Shown in pieces: positions 42,029 through 51,651 of a stretch of DNA of 64,000 nucleotides; the first letter of the stretch is position 1, and every line of letters starts with the position of its first letter. The DNA is from Streptomyces brasiliensis. Its GTDB lineage: Bacteria; Actinomycetota; Actinomycetes; Streptomycetales; Streptomycetaceae. Where the stretch lies: positions 248,001-312,000 of the forward strand of contig NZ_BMQA01000001.1 of NCBI RefSeq assembly GCF_014647875.1, in the 5' to 3' direction. Under the pieces are notes generated by a model. The model ran no database searches, was not told the DNA's origin, and worked only from the letters and a program-made list of their open reading frames with translations. A program made the position numbers and the translations under genes.

Positions 42029-43807
42029 TCACTTGACTGGGCGGCGCGCCTCGTCGGCGGCGGCACGCCGCGTGGGCGCGCCCGCCGTCGCCGTCGCGGC
42101 GCCCTTGCGTCCGGTGGCGGAGGCGTCACGGCCGCGCAGGGCCGAAGCGAACGCGGAGATCAGGGCCATGCCCGCGGCGACGCCGAAGACGATGGTCAGC
42201 CCGTGGTGGAAGGGTCCCGAGACCAGCTGCGGGAAGAACGTGTGGCCGGTCAGCGCGTCACGCTGGGCCGTGGTGAGCTGGTCGAGCGCGCCGCTGGAGC
42301 CGAGGAGATGGCTGATCGGGTTGTTGCCGAGGAACGTCGCGAACAGCGTGCTCACCGGCGGCAGCGACGCCGCCTGCTCCGCCGTCGCCGCCGGAACGCC
42401 GTGGGCCTGGAGGCCACCGCTGAGTGCCGACGGCAGCGAGGTGGCCAGCCCCGAGACCATCAGCGAGAAGAACACGCCGATGGACAGGGCCGTACCCGAG
42501 TTCTGGAACGTGGAGCGCATTCCGGAGGCCACACCCCGGTACTCGGGGGCGACGCTGCCCATGATCGACGACGTGTTCGGCGCGGAGAACATGCCCTGAC
42601 CGAGGCCGTTGAGCAGCAACAGGGCGGCGAACATGCCGTAGTCGAAGTTCACGGGCAGGGCCAGCAGGCCGAGGAAGGAGCCCGCGACCACCACCAGTCC
42701 CGTGGTGGAGAACAGGCGGGCGCCGAACCGGTCGGACAGATAGCCGGAGACGGGGCCCGCGATCAGGAAGCCGAGGGTGAGCGGCAGCATGAAGATGCCC
42801 GCCCACAGCGGAGTGTCCTCGAAGTCGTAGCCGTGCAGCGGCAGCCAGATGCCCTGCAGCCAGATGATGAGCATGAACTGCAGCCCGCCACGCGCGATCG
42901 CGGTCAGCAGCGCGGCCAGGTTGCCCGCGGCGAACGCCCGCACCTGGAACAGCGAGAGCCGGAACATGGGTTCGGCGATCCGGGTCTCGACGATGCAGAA
43001 GACCAGCAGCAGGAAGGCCCCGCCGAACAGGCCGGTGAGCACCCAGGGATTGCCCCATCCGGTGGCGCTGCCGCCGTAGGGCTGGATGCCGTAGGTGATG
43101 CCGGCGAGGAGAATGCCCGCACCCGCGGCGAAGGTGACGTTGCCGAACCAGTCGATCCGGCCACGCTTGCCGGACGCCGTCTCGCGCAGGCTGAGATATG
43201 ACCAGACGGTGCCCGTGATGCTGACGGGGACGCTCACCCAGAACACGGCGCGCCAGTCGACCGCGGCGAGCAGACCGCCGGCGAGCAGACCGAGGAACTG
43301 GCCGGCCAGCGCGGTGATCTGGTTGATGCCGAGGGCCATGCCGCGCTGCCGGGCGGGGAACGCGTCGGTGAGGATGGCGGCCGAGTTGGCGGTGAGCATG
43401 GAGCCGCCGAAGGCCTGCACGATGCGCCACAGGATCAGCCACAGCGCCCCGGCACCGGCCCGGAACGGGTCGAGGGACAGCGCCACGGAGGCGATCGCGA
43501 AGATCAGGAAGCCGAGGTTGTAGATCTTGACCCGGCCGAACATGTCGCCGAGCCGGCCGAGGGCGACGACCAGCACCGCCGACACCAGCAGATAGCCCAG
43601 GATCATCCACAGCAGATAGCCGATGTTGCCCGCCGCGAGCGGGTCTAGGCCGATCCCGCGGAAGATCGCCGGCAGCGAGATGATCACGATGGAGGCGTCC
43701 ATCGTGGCGATCAGGACGCCCAGGGTGGTGTTGGACAGGGCGACCCACTTGTAGCCGGGGCCCGGGGCCGAGTCCTTGGGTCGGGTGAGGCGCGGGAGCC
43801 CGGTCAC
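42029..43807 (-). CDS. DHA2-family (EmrB/QacA) MFS efflux pump
   Basis: 592 residues with 14 predicted helices, as in QacA/EmrB pumps. Motif D/C-like segments are LIATMDASIVIISLPAIFRG, LGRLGDMFGRVKIYNLGF and GGSMLTANSAAILTDAFPA. A long extracellular loop before the last helix (AHGVPAATAEQAASLPP) is typical. The GTG start overlaps the MarR stop by four bases (GTGA), so regulator and pump are translationally coupled. Probable exporter of hydrophobic drugs or an endogenous metabolite. Confidence 0.88.
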   Translation of the reverse strand: MTGLPRLTRPKDSAPGPGYKWVALSNTTLGVLIATMDASIVIISLPAIFRGIGLDPLAAGNIGYLLWMILGYLLVSAVLVVALGRLGDMFGRVKIYNLGFLIFAIASVALSLDPFRAGAGALWLILWRIVQAFGGSMLTANSAAILTDAFPARQRGMALGINQITALAGQFLGLLAGGLLAAVDWRAVFWVSVPVSITGTVWSYLSLRETASGKRGRIDWFGNVTFAAGAGILLAGITYGIQPYGGSATGWGNPWVLTGLFGGAFLLLVFCIVETRIAEPMFRLSLFQVRAFAAGNLAALLTAIARGGLQFMLIIWLQGIWLPLHGYDFEDTPLWAGIFMLPLTLGFLIAGPVSGYLSDRFGARLFSTTGLVVVAGSFLGLLALPVNFDYGMFAALLLLNGLGQGMFSAPNTSSIMGSVAPEYRGVASGMRSTFQNSGTALSIGVFFSLMVSGLATSLPSALSGGLQAHGVPAATAEQAASLPPVSTLFATFLGNNPISHLLGSSGALDQLTTAQRDALTGHTFFPQLVSGPFHHGLTIVFGVAAGMALISAFASALRGRDASATGRKGAATATAGAPTRRAAADEARRPVK

Positions 43808-44268
43808 AGTCGTTCCGCCAGCCGGTCGAGGAGGGGCAGGGCGTCGCGGAGCATGTCGCGCTCCTCGGGGGTGAACTCCTCGAGGGCCCGGGTGAGACGG
43901 GTGACGGACTCGGACCGGCGTTCCTCCAGTACGGTCCGTCCGTCGTCGGTGATCGTCACGATGGCCCGCCTCCCGTCGGAGGTGTCGGGGGTACGGCGCA
44001 CCAGCCCGCGCTGTTCGAGCCCGGCGAGGGTGCTGGCCATCGCCTGCGGCCTGACGCGTTCCAGTTCGGCGAGCGATCCCGGGGAGTCCGGGCCGCCGGC
44101 GAGCCGGGCCAGCACGGAGACTCCGGAGAGTGACACGTCGCCGACGGCGTGCGCCTGCCGCAGCCGACGGGTGATCCGTGCGACGGCCAGGCGCAGGGCC
44201 GCGGCCAGCGGTGCTGTGTTCCGTGACGGATCGGTCGTCGTGCTACCTGCGGTTTTCTCCACTTCCAC
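43804..44268 (-). CDS. MarR-family repressor of the DHA2 pump
   Basis: About 154 residues from a GTG at 44268; a GTG at 44262 is equally possible, while the frame extends to a TTG at 44310 inside the operator. The helix-turn-helix and wing read SLAELERVRPQAMASTLAG then LEQRGLVRRTPDTSDGRRA. It overlaps the pump gene it likely represses. A palindrome just upstream (44284-44307) is the likely autoregulatory site. Confidence 0.82.
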   Translation of the reverse strand: MEVEKTAGSTTTDPSRNTAPLAAALRLAVARITRRLRQAHAVGDVSLSGVSVLARLAGGPDSPGSLAELERVRPQAMASTLAGLEQRGLVRRTPDTSDGRRAIVTITDDGRTVLEERRSESVTRLTRALEEFTPEERDMLRDALPLLDRLAERL

Positions 44269-44283
44269 AAGTAATAACAGTAG

Positions 44284-44307
44284 GTTTATCAGTCTGGACT
44301 GTTCAAC
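44284..44307. promoter_or_regulatory. Palindromic operator upstream of the MarR-pump operon
   Basis: CAGTC-TGG/CCA-GACTG core symmetry (CAGTC-N2-GACTG) is extended by GTT/AAC ends, giving a 24-base imperfect palindrome. It lies just 16 bases before the proposed MarR start and 6 bases after the end of the upstream hydrolase gene. Size and symmetry suit a MarR dimer. Confidence 0.5.
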
Positions 44308-44313
44308 CAAGCC

Positions 44314-45336
44314 TCAGTAATCCCCGAAGAACCGCTCGACGTCCCGGTCGGTGACCTCACCGACCGTGGCCGGCGACCAGCGCGGGGCGCGGTCCTTGTC
44401 GATGACCTGGGCGCGGATGCCCTCCACCAGGTCGAGCGTGGTGAGGGCAGCGCAGGACACCCGGTACTCCTGGTCCAGCACTTCCTCCAGCGACCCGAGC
44501 CGCCGTGCCCTGCGCATCGCGGCCAGGGTGACCTTGAGCGCCGTGGGCGACTTGGTGTGCAGGGTCTCGGCGGCACCCTTCGCGGCCGTGTCGCCGTAGG
44601 CCGCCAGCCGGTCGACGATCTCCTCGACCGTGTCCGCGGAGTAACAGGCGTCGATCCAGCGGCGCGACTCGGCGAGTTCTCCGGGCGGCGCCGGCACGAG
44701 GCGGGGCGCGAGTGCTTCGGCCGCGGGCCGCTCGGCCAGGTCGGCCAGCAGCGCGGGCAGCGCCGCCGAGGGCACGCAGTGATCGGCCAGTCCGCACAGC
44801 ACCGCGTCGGCGGCCCCTACGGCGACGCCGGTCAGGGCGAGGTGGGTGCCGAGTTCGCCGGGCGCGCGGCTGAGCAGGTAGGTGCCGCCGACGTCCGGGA
44901 CGAAACCGATGCCGGTCTCGGGCATCGCGATCCGGGAGCGCTCGGTGGCGACGCGGACGGAGCCGTGTGCGGAGAGTCCGACACCGCCGCCCATGACGAT
45001 GCCGTCCATGAGGGCGACGTACGGCTTCGGGTAGCGGGCGATGCGCGCGTTGAGCCGGTACTCGTCACGCCAGAAGGCCGCCGCCGCGCTGCCGTCCCCG
45101 TCGCGGGCGTCGTCATGGACGGCACGGATGTCACCGCCCGCGCACAGGCCTCGCTCACCCGCGCCCGTCAGCACGACGGTCTCGACGGCCGGGTCACTTT
45201 CCCAGGCGGTCAGCGCCTCGTCGATGCGGGCCACCATCTCGTGCGTCAGGGCGTTCAGGGCCCGGGGCCGGTTGAGGGTGATGTACGCGGCACGGCCCGC
45301 GGTGTGCAGCAGGACGGGTTCTTCGCTGCCGGTCAT
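44314..45336 (-). CDS. Enoyl-CoA hydratase/3-hydroxyisobutyryl-CoA hydrolase family protein
   Basis: 340 residues. The crotonase fold shows as AAYITLNRPRALNALTHEMV, the CoA oxyanion loop GERGLCAGGDIRAVHDDARD and VMGGGVGLSAHGSVRVATE. The active-site glutamate region is AMPETGIGFVPDVGGTYLL. The length with a C-terminal helical extension (EVLDQEYRVSCAALT) is that of HIBYL-CoA hydrolases of valine catabolism rather than short enoyl-CoA hydratases. A clear GGAGGAG ribosome site precedes the ATG at 45336. Confidence 0.88.
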   Translation of the reverse strand: MTGSEEPVLLHTAGRAAYITLNRPRALNALTHEMVARIDEALTAWESDPAVETVVLTGAGERGLCAGGDIRAVHDDARDGDGSAAAAFWRDEYRLNARIARYPKPYVALMDGIVMGGGVGLSAHGSVRVATERSRIAMPETGIGFVPDVGGTYLLSRAPGELGTHLALTGVAVGAADAVLCGLADHCVPSAALPALLADLAERPAAEALAPRLVPAPPGELAESRRWIDACYSADTVEEIVDRLAAYGDTAAKGAAETLHTKSPTALKVTLAAMRRARRLGSLEEVLDQEYRVSCAALTTLDLVEGIRAQVIDKDRAPRWSPATVGEVTDRDVERFFGDY

Positions 45337-45648
45337 CCGGACTCCTCCAACAAGCAGACTCGCTTCACTCACGATCTTCACGATGCCGGATGCGGCCCAC
45401 ACCCATACACGCGCCCCCATGACGGCCCTGGAGAACTCGATCGGAAAGTCCGCCCGGCGCGGCGCGGAGGGCCTTCTCGACGGGCCTGGGCGGGGCCATG
45501 CACGCTCCTGCCCACCACCCTCGGACCCCGCGGCCCGCCACCGCTCCCCCGCCTCCGCACGGCCCCGCGCACGGCATCCGGACATGCGGCCCGACCTGGG
45601 AACTCGGGCCCGTCCAGGCCTAACATCCCCCGACGGAAAGGGGATTCG
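45337..45648. other. Intergenic region between divergent hydrolase and methyltransferase genes
   Basis: This 312-base stretch separates two divergent starts. I see the two ribosome sites at its ends but no third gene, no convincing operator and no hairpin. Open frames across it are shadows of high GC content. Confidence 0.6.
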
Positions 45649-46380
45649 ATGGACCGGAACATTCGCACCGTCGAGGACGTGCTCAGACTCCTCGACGGCC
45701 TGTTCGTGCCCAAAGCCGATCGATGGACGGCCCACGGGGCCTCCTGGTGGGACGGGTTCTACGCGGACCGTGGCAGGCCGGTGCCGTTCTTCGAGGCCAA
45801 GCCGGACGAAAGTCTCGTCTCCTGGGTGGAGCGCGGTCTGATCGCGCCGGGGCGCGCGCTGGACCTCGGCTGCGGTCCCGGCCGCAACGCGATCCACCTC
45901 GCCTCGCTCGGCTTCGAGGTGGACGCCGTCGACCTCTCCCCCGTGGCCGTCGACTGGGCCCGGGAGCGGGCGGCCGAGGCGGGCGCCGACGTCCGCTTCC
46001 ACCGCGGCGACGCCTTCGCGCTCATGGGCAAGGTGCTCCGCGGTCCGTACGACCTCGTCCACGACAGCGGCTGCTTCCACCATCTGCCACCGCACCGTCG
46101 CGTCAGCTATCTCGCCCTGCTCGACGAACTCCTCGCGCCCGGCGGCCTGTTCGTTCTCACCTGTTTCGCGGCGGGCGCGATGGGCTCCGAACTGCCCGAC
46201 GCCGAGCTGTATGGCCACGCGGGCCTCCAGGGTGGCCTCGCCTACACGCCGGAGTCGCTGCGGTGGATCTTCGCCGATCTCGAGGAGGTCGAGTTGCGGC
46301 GGATGAACGACGAGTCTCCCAATTCCCTTTGTTTCGGTGAGCCGTTCCTCTGGACCGCGCTGTTCCGGCGCCCTGGGTGA
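45649..46380 (+). CDS. SAM-dependent methyltransferase (class I)
   Basis: 243 residues. Motif I for SAM is ALDLGCGPGRNAIHLASLGF, motif II region VDAVDLSPVAVDWAR, and motif IV YDLVHDSGCFHHLPPHRR. The N-terminal ~50 residues (RNIRTVEDVLRLLDGLF; ASWWDGFYADRGRPVPFF) are conserved in a Streptomyces subgroup related to TehB/thiopurine methyltransferases. AAAGGGG lies 6 bases before the ATG. Substrate unknown; no obvious partner gene. Confidence 0.82.
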   Translation: MDRNIRTVEDVLRLLDGLFVPKADRWTAHGASWWDGFYADRGRPVPFFEAKPDESLVSWVERGLIAPGRALDLGCGPGRNAIHLASLGFEVDAVDLSPVAVDWARERAAEAGADVRFHRGDAFALMGKVLRGPYDLVHDSGCFHHLPPHRRVSYLALLDELLAPGGLFVLTCFAAGAMGSELPDAELYGHAGLQGGLAYTPESLRWIFADLEEVELRRMNDESPNSLCFGEPFLWTALFRRPG

Positions 46381-47018
46381 CGTTCACGCGGCGGCCGGGG
46401 CCGGCACAGGATCCAGGGCTCGCGCCAACCGGTCGAGCCAGTCCCGGCCGGCGCCCCGGGCCCACGGGTACCCCGCGTGGGACGCCTCCCAGTCGAACGC
46501 AGCCCGGGCCACGGCCGCCGCATCGAACACCACCTCACGCCCCGAGGGCGAGCGGGTCCTGACGGCAGGTCACGGCATCGCCGACAAGGTGCTCGCCGCA
46601 TGCTGCGCCGCTCTCCCGGGCCCGGACCGTGCCACGCTGCCGGCCCTGCTCCGACGGCTGAGCGAGGCGGCGGACGGCTGACCGGCCCGACCCAGCTCCT
46701 CGGCCGGGGCCGACGTCGCCCCCCAGGCGCCGTAATGCGTCCTCGGCGTCGGTCCCGGCGACGCAGGCCAGGCCCAGGCCGTCGGACCGGACATCACCCA
46801 GGGCCACGAGGAGCCGAGCGCCCTCGGCCGCCACCGCGCGCTCCGCCTCGGTCGGTCCCGGTTCGCCCTCGGGGACGGTGAACCGGTCGGGCGTCGGTCC
46901 GGCCGGGCTCAGCCGCCCTGTCCCTCCCGGCGCCGGTCCGGGCGCGGTGATCACCACCGCACCCGCCACCGGCACCCGCGCGGACGGGTCCGGCACTCAG
47001 GCGAGTCCGACCGAGGGA
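46381..47018. pseudogene. Gene debris: MarR-like tail and unrecognised fragments
   Basis: Between the methyltransferase and pyruvate carboxylase are short coding-like remnants. On the plus strand, about 46540-46681, PEGERVLTAGHGIADKVLA then LPALLRRLSEAADG looks like the end of a MarR regulator. On the minus strand, 46384-46530, AAFDWEASHAGYPWARGAG ends in a stop, an unrecognised fragment. Also on the minus strand, about 46700-46996, ARLLVALGDVRSDGLGLACV may be the N-terminal part of another protein. None has a complete frame with a ribosome site. Confidence 0.4.
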
Positions 47019-50000
47019 TCAGGCCAGTTCGATCAGCAGGTCTCCGCCCTCCACCTGCTGGATGCGGTTGATGGCCAGGCGGGAGACGCGGCCCGCCTTC
47101 GGGGCCGTGATCGCTGCCTCCATCTTCATCGCCTCGATGGTGGCCACGGTCGCGCCGGCCGGCACGTCGTCGTCCTCGGCAACCACGAGGGTCACCACAC
47201 CGGCGAACGGGGCCGCGACATGACCGGGGTTGGAACGGTCGGCCTTCTCGGTGACGGGGACGACGGAGGCGGCGGTGCGGTCGCGTACCTGGATCGGGCG
47301 GAGTTGGCCGTTGAGGGTGGCCATCACCGTGCGCATACCGCGTTCGTCGGCGTCGCCGACGGCCTGGAGCTCGATCAGGAGCCGTACGCCCGGCTCGAGG
47401 TCGACGGCGTACTCGGCACCGGGGCGCAGCCCGTAGAAGAAGTCCTTGCTGTCGAGGACGCTGGTGTCGCCGAAGGTCTGGCGGTGCGTGTCGAACTCCC
47501 GGGTCGGGCCGGGGAACAGCAGCCGGTTGAGTGTGGCGCGCCGTTTCTTCTCCAGGCCCGTACGGTCCTCGGCCGCCAGCTCCGGCGCCGGCCTGGCCTC
47601 GGCGCGGCCCTGGAGCGCCTTGGTGCGGAACGGCTCCGGCCAGCCGCCGGGCGGGGTGCCCAACTCGCCCCGCAGGAAGCCGATGACGGAGTCGGGGATG
47701 TCGAACCGTTCGGGCGTCGCCTCGAAGTCCGCCGGGTCCACGCCTGCGCCCACGAGGTGCAACGCGAGGTCGCCGACCACCTTGGAGGACGGCGTGACCT
47801 TCACCAGGCGGCCCAGGATGCGGTCGGCGGCGGCGTACATGGCCTCGATGTCCTCGAACCGATCGCCGAGGCCGAGCGCGACGGCCTGGGTGCGCAGGTT
47901 GGACAGCTGGCCGCCGGGGATCTCGTGGTGATAGACGCGCCCGGTCGGGGAGGCCAGTCCCGCCTCGAAGGGCGCGTAGATCCGGCGGACGCTCTCCCAG
48001 TACGGCTCCAGGTCGCCCACGGCCTGGAGGTCGAGGCCGGTGGGCCGTTCGGAGTGGTCGGTGGCCGCCAGGATCGCCGACAGCGACGGTTGCGAGGTGG
48101 TCCCGGCCATGGACGCGACCGCGCCGTCCACCGCGTCCACGCCCGCCTGCGCCGCCGCGAGGTACGTGGCGAGCTGACCGCCGGTCGTGTCGTGGGTGTG
48201 CAGATGCACCGGCAGGCCGAACTCCCGCCGCAGCGCCGCGACCAGCTTCGCGGCGGCGGGGGCGCGCAGCAGTCCTGCCATGTCCTTGACCGCCAGGACG
48301 TGGGCACCCGCCTCGACGATCTGCTCGGCCAGACGCAGGTAGTAGTCGAGCGTGTAGAGGCGTTCCGACGGGTCGCAGAGATCGGAGGTGTAGCACAGGG
48401 CGACCTCCGCGACCGCCGTGCCCGTCTGCCGTACGGCGTCGATGGCGGGCCGCATCTGGCCGACGTCGTTGAGCGCGTCGAAGATGCGGAAGATGTCGAT
48501 GCCGGTGGCGGCGGCCTCCTCCACGAACGCGTCGGTCACCTCGGTCGGATACGGCGTGTAGCCCACGGTGTTGCGGCCGCGCAGCAGCATCTGGAGGCAG
48601 ATGTTGGGCACCGCCTCGCGCAGCGCGGCCAGCCGCTCCCAGGGGTCCTCGGCGAGGAAGCGCAGAGCGACGTCGTAGGTGGCGCCGCCCCAGCACTCCA
48701 GGGACAGCAGACCGGGCAGCGTTCGCGCCACCACCGGAGCGACGGCGAGCAGGTCCTTGGTGCGCACCCGGGTGGCGAGCAGCGACTGGTGGGCGTCACG
48801 GAACGTGGTGTCGGTCACGCCGAGGAGCGGCGACTCGCGCAGCCGGCGGGCGAAGCCCTCGGGGCCGAGTTCGATCAGCCGCTGCCGGGAGCCCGCGGGC
48901 AGCTCGCCCTCCGGGAGCCGGGGCAGCTTCGTGAGTGGGGACGACAGTCGGGGGCGGTCCCCGTGCGGCCTGTTGACCGTGACGTCGGCGAGGTAGGTGA
49001 GCAGCTTGGTGCCGCGGTCGGCCGAGGAGCGGGCGGTGAGCAGATGGGGGCGCTGCTCGATGAACGACGTCGTGACGCGTCCGGCCTGGAAGTCCGGGTC
49101 GTCCAGGACGGCCTGCAGGAAGGGGATGTTGGTGGCCACGCCCCGGATGCGGAACTCGGCCACGGCACGCCGGGCGCGGCCGATCGCCGACTTGAAGTCC
49201 CGCCCCCGGCAGGTGAGTTTGACCAGCATGGAGTCGAAGTGCGCGCTGATCTCCGTGCCGGCGTGGGTGGTTCCGCCGTCGAGCCGGATGCCCGAGCCAC
49301 CCGGTGAGCGGTAGGCGCTGATCCGGCCGGTGTCCGGGCGGAAGCCGTTGGCGGGGTCCTCCGTGGTGATACGGCACTGGAGGGCGGCGCCGTGCAGGGT
49401 GATCGTGTCCTGCGCGAGGCCCAGGTCGGCCAGCGACTCCCCCGACGCGATCCGCAGCTGTGCCTGGACCAGGTCGACGTCGGTGACCTCCTCGGTCACC
49501 GTGTGCTCGACCTGGATGCGCGGGTTCATCTCGATGAAGACGTGGTTGCCGTCGCGGTCGACGAGGAACTCCACGGTGCCCGCGTTGCGGTAGCCGATCT
49601 CGCGGGCGAAGCGCACGGCGTCCGCGCAGATCCTCTCCCGCAGCTCCGGGTCGAGGTCGGGCGCGGGCGCCAGCTCGATCACCTTCTGGTGGCGGCGCTG
49701 CAGCGAGCAGTCGCGCTCGTACAGGTGGATGACGTCACCCTGCCCGTCGGCGAGGATCTGCACCTCGATGTGGCGCGGGTCGACGACCGCCTTCTCCAGG
49801 AACACGGTGGAGTCGCCGAACGCGGACGCGGCTTCGCGCGAGGCGGCCTCGATGGACTCGCGCAGCTGTGCCGGGTCCTCCACGCGCCGCATCCCGCGCC
49901 CGCCACCGCCCGCGACCGCCTTCACGAACACCGGGAAGCCGATCCCCTCGGCGGCCCGGACGAGTTCGTCGACGTCGGTGGAAGGGGCGGAGGAGCCCAG

Positions 50001-50393
50001 TACGGGCACACCGGCGGCGTGGGCGGCGGCCACCGCCCGCGCCTTGTTGCCGGTCAGCTCCAGCGTCTCCGCGCTCGGCCCCACGAACGTGATGCCCGCC
50101 TGCTCGCAGGCCCGCGCCAGCTCCGGGTTCTCGGACAGGAAGCCGTACCCCGGATACACGGCGTCCGCGCCCGCACGCCGGGCCGCGCCCACGATCTCCT
50201 CGACGGAGAGATAGGCGCGCACCGGATGCCCGGGGACGCCGATCTCGTACGCCTCGTCGGCCTTGAGCCGGTGGAGGGAGTTACGGTCCTCGTGCGGGAA
50301 CACGGCTACCGTGCGCGCGCCCAGCTCATAGCCGGCGCGGAACGCCCGGATCGCAATCTCCCCACGGTTGGCGACCAGCACCTTGCGGAACAT
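47019..50393 (-). CDS. pyc: Pyruvate carboxylase
   Basis: 1124 residues, the full length of single-chain biotin-dependent pyruvate carboxylase, which makes oxaloacetate from pyruvate, bicarbonate and ATP. The biotin carboxylase domain (1-450) shows KVLVANRGEIAIRAFRAG, the ATP-grasp loop AVAGGGGRGMRRVED and MNPRIQVEHTVTEEVTDVDL. The carboxyltransferase domain (~530-820) shows TTFRDAHQSLLATRVRTKDL and the metal/lysine region AVKDMAGLL. The C-terminal biotinyl domain ends with ATIEAMKMEAAIT. Two adjacent ATGs exist; the second, 50393, has GAAGGGG at 6-base spacing. Anaplerosis fits an island that yields pyruvate and oxaloacetate, but this is usually a housekeeping gene. Confidence 0.95.
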   Translation of the reverse strand: MFRKVLVANRGEIAIRAFRAGYELGARTVAVFPHEDRNSLHRLKADEAYEIGVPGHPVRAYLSVEEIVGAARRAGADAVYPGYGFLSENPELARACEQAGITFVGPSAETLELTGNKARAVAAAHAAGVPVLGSSAPSTDVDELVRAAEGIGFPVFVKAVAGGGGRGMRRVEDPAQLRESIEAASREAASAFGDSTVFLEKAVVDPRHIEVQILADGQGDVIHLYERDCSLQRRHQKVIELAPAPDLDPELRERICADAVRFAREIGYRNAGTVEFLVDRDGNHVFIEMNPRIQVEHTVTEEVTDVDLVQAQLRIASGESLADLGLAQDTITLHGAALQCRITTEDPANGFRPDTGRISAYRSPGGSGIRLDGGTTHAGTEISAHFDSMLVKLTCRGRDFKSAIGRARRAVAEFRIRGVATNIPFLQAVLDDPDFQAGRVTTSFIEQRPHLLTARSSADRGTKLLTYLADVTVNRPHGDRPRLSSPLTKLPRLPEGELPAGSRQRLIELGPEGFARRLRESPLLGVTDTTFRDAHQSLLATRVRTKDLLAVAPVVARTLPGLLSLECWGGATYDVALRFLAEDPWERLAALREAVPNICLQMLLRGRNTVGYTPYPTEVTDAFVEEAAATGIDIFRIFDALNDVGQMRPAIDAVRQTGTAVAEVALCYTSDLCDPSERLYTLDYYLRLAEQIVEAGAHVLAVKDMAGLLRAPAAAKLVAALRREFGLPVHLHTHDTTGGQLATYLAAAQAGVDAVDGAVASMAGTTSQPSLSAILAATDHSERPTGLDLQAVGDLEPYWESVRRIYAPFEAGLASPTGRVYHHEIPGGQLSNLRTQAVALGLGDRFEDIEAMYAAADRILGRLVKVTPSSKVVGDLALHLVGAGVDPADFEATPERFDIPDSVIGFLRGELGTPPGGWPEPFRTKALQGRAEARPAPELAAEDRTGLEKKRRATLNRLLFPGPTREFDTHRQTFGDTSVLDSKDFFYGLRPGAEYAVDLEPGVRLLIELQAVGDADERGMRTVMATLNGQLRPIQVRDRTAASVVPVTEKADRSNPGHVAAPFAGVVTLVVAEDDDVPAGATVATIEAMKMEAAITAPKAGRVSRLAINRIQQVEGGDLLIELA

Positions 50394-50515
50394 CATCCAC
50401 CCCTTCAGCCTGCCGGCGACGAACACCATCGTGTCGGCCGCGCCCCTGCCCTGCCACGCGGCCACGTTAGGGGTGTACCGGGAGCGGCTGAAGACGGCGA
50501 ACATCACATTGACAA

Positions 50516-50544
50516 CGGCCCGGCCGCCCAGGGGCACCGGGCCG
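50516..50544 (-). terminator. Hairpin terminator of the galactose operon
   Basis: CGGCCCGG (50516-50523) pairs with CCGGGCCG (50537-50544). On the minus strand the stem is followed by TTGTCAATGT. It lies 43 bases past the PfkB stop and marks the end of the 11-gene operon before pyruvate carboxylase. Confidence 0.55.
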
Positions 50545-50586
50545 CGTTCCTGACCGGGCCGGACGTCGTGCCGAGGGGAGGCCTGC

Positions 50587-51651
50587 TCAGGCGTGCTCGG
50601 CCCACTCCCGTGACGTGAGACCCAGCAGCCGTTCGAGCGTGGCCGGGTCCGGCAGGGGACCGTGGTCTCCTGTCACCTTGAGCGCGGACGCCGCCGTGAT
50701 GTGGCCGAGGCGGAGGGCCCGGGGCAGATCGCCGTCCCGGAGCAGCCCGGCCAGGAAGCCCGCCGCGAACGCGTCGCCCGCGCCGACCGGTTCCACCACC
50801 TCCGTGCGCAGGGCGGGCACGGTGACCTCTCCGGCCTCGCCGAAGACGGTGGCCGCCCGTCCGCCGTCCTTGACGACGAGCAGCCGCGGGCCGGGCAGCG
50901 TCTTGCGCACCCCGCCCGCGTCCAGCTCGTCGCCCCACAGCCGCTGGGCCTCGTCGAGACCGACGAAGGTGATGTCGGCCCGGTCCGCCACGTCGCGCAG
51001 GACGGCGGGGGCCGTCCCCTCCGGCCAGAGCGCGGGGCGGTGGTTGACGTCGAAGCTCACGGCGTACGACCGCTCTCCCGGCGGGGTCGCGAGCGCCCGC
51101 TCCACCAGCTCACGGCAGGACGGGGAGAGGGCCGCCGTCACGCCCGTGAGGTGCAGGACGGCCGCCGAGGTGACGGCCGGGTCGTCCAGGATGCCGGGGC
51201 CGAGGGCGGAGGCCGCCGAGCCGCGCCGGTAGTAGTGGACGCGGGTGCCCGTGGGGCCGGGGTCCTTGATCAGCAGGCCCGTGGGCCGGCCCGGATCGTG
51301 CCGTACGCCCGACACGTCGACGCCTGTCGCGGCGACGGCGGCCCGCACCCGGCGGCCGAACGGGTCGTCGCCGAGCACCGACAGCCATACGGCGGCCCGG
51401 CCCAGGTCCGCGAGATACATCGCCACGTTGGACTCGGCGCCCGCTACCGACACCCGCAGGCTCTCGCCCGTCTCCAGGGAGTCGGGCGGCTCGGGAGCGA
51501 GCGCGGCCATGGTCTCGCCGACGCAGACCACGGGGCCGTCGGCGGGGGGCCAGGACACGGTCGCCTCGGCGGCCCCGACCGGCTCGCCGGTCACCGGACG
51601 CGACGCGGACGTCCGCTCTCCCCCATCGCCCGCGGAACGCGACGCGCTCAC
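50587..51651 (-). CDS. PfkB-family sugar kinase, probable 2-keto-3-deoxygalactonate kinase
   Basis: 354 residues of the ribokinase/PfkB family. The family opening is VVCVGETMAALAPEP, followed by GAESNVAMYLADLGR. The C-terminal catalytic signature is EPVGAGDAFAAGFLAGLL with the Asp base. It would phosphorylate 2-keto-3-deoxygalactonate to the 6-phosphate, the substrate of the adjacent aldolase. E. coli uses an unrelated DgoK for this step, so this would be a KdgK-type replacement. GTG start at 51651, overlapping the lactonase stop by four bases. The first ~35 residues are low-complexity, so the true start could be later. Confidence 0.82.
   Translation of the reverse strand: MSASRSAGDGGERTSASRPVTGEPVGAAEATVSWPPADGPVVCVGETMAALAPEPPDSLETGESLRVSVAGAESNVAMYLADLGRAAVWLSVLGDDPFGRRVRAAVAATGVDVSGVRHDPGRPTGLLIKDPGPTGTRVHYYRRGSAASALGPGILDDPAVTSAAVLHLTGVTAALSPSCRELVERALATPPGERSYAVSFDVNHRPALWPEGTAPAVLRDVADRADITFVGLDEAQRLWGDELDAGGVRKTLPGPRLLVVKDGGRAATVFGEAGEVTVPALRTEVVEPVGAGDAFAAGFLAGLLRDGDLPRALRLGHITAASALKVTGDHGPLPDPATLERLLGLTSREWAEHA

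Noticed and set aside
45337..45648. Possible small gene between hydrolase and methyltransferase
   Set aside because: Frames lack ribosome sites and recognisable protein-like composition.
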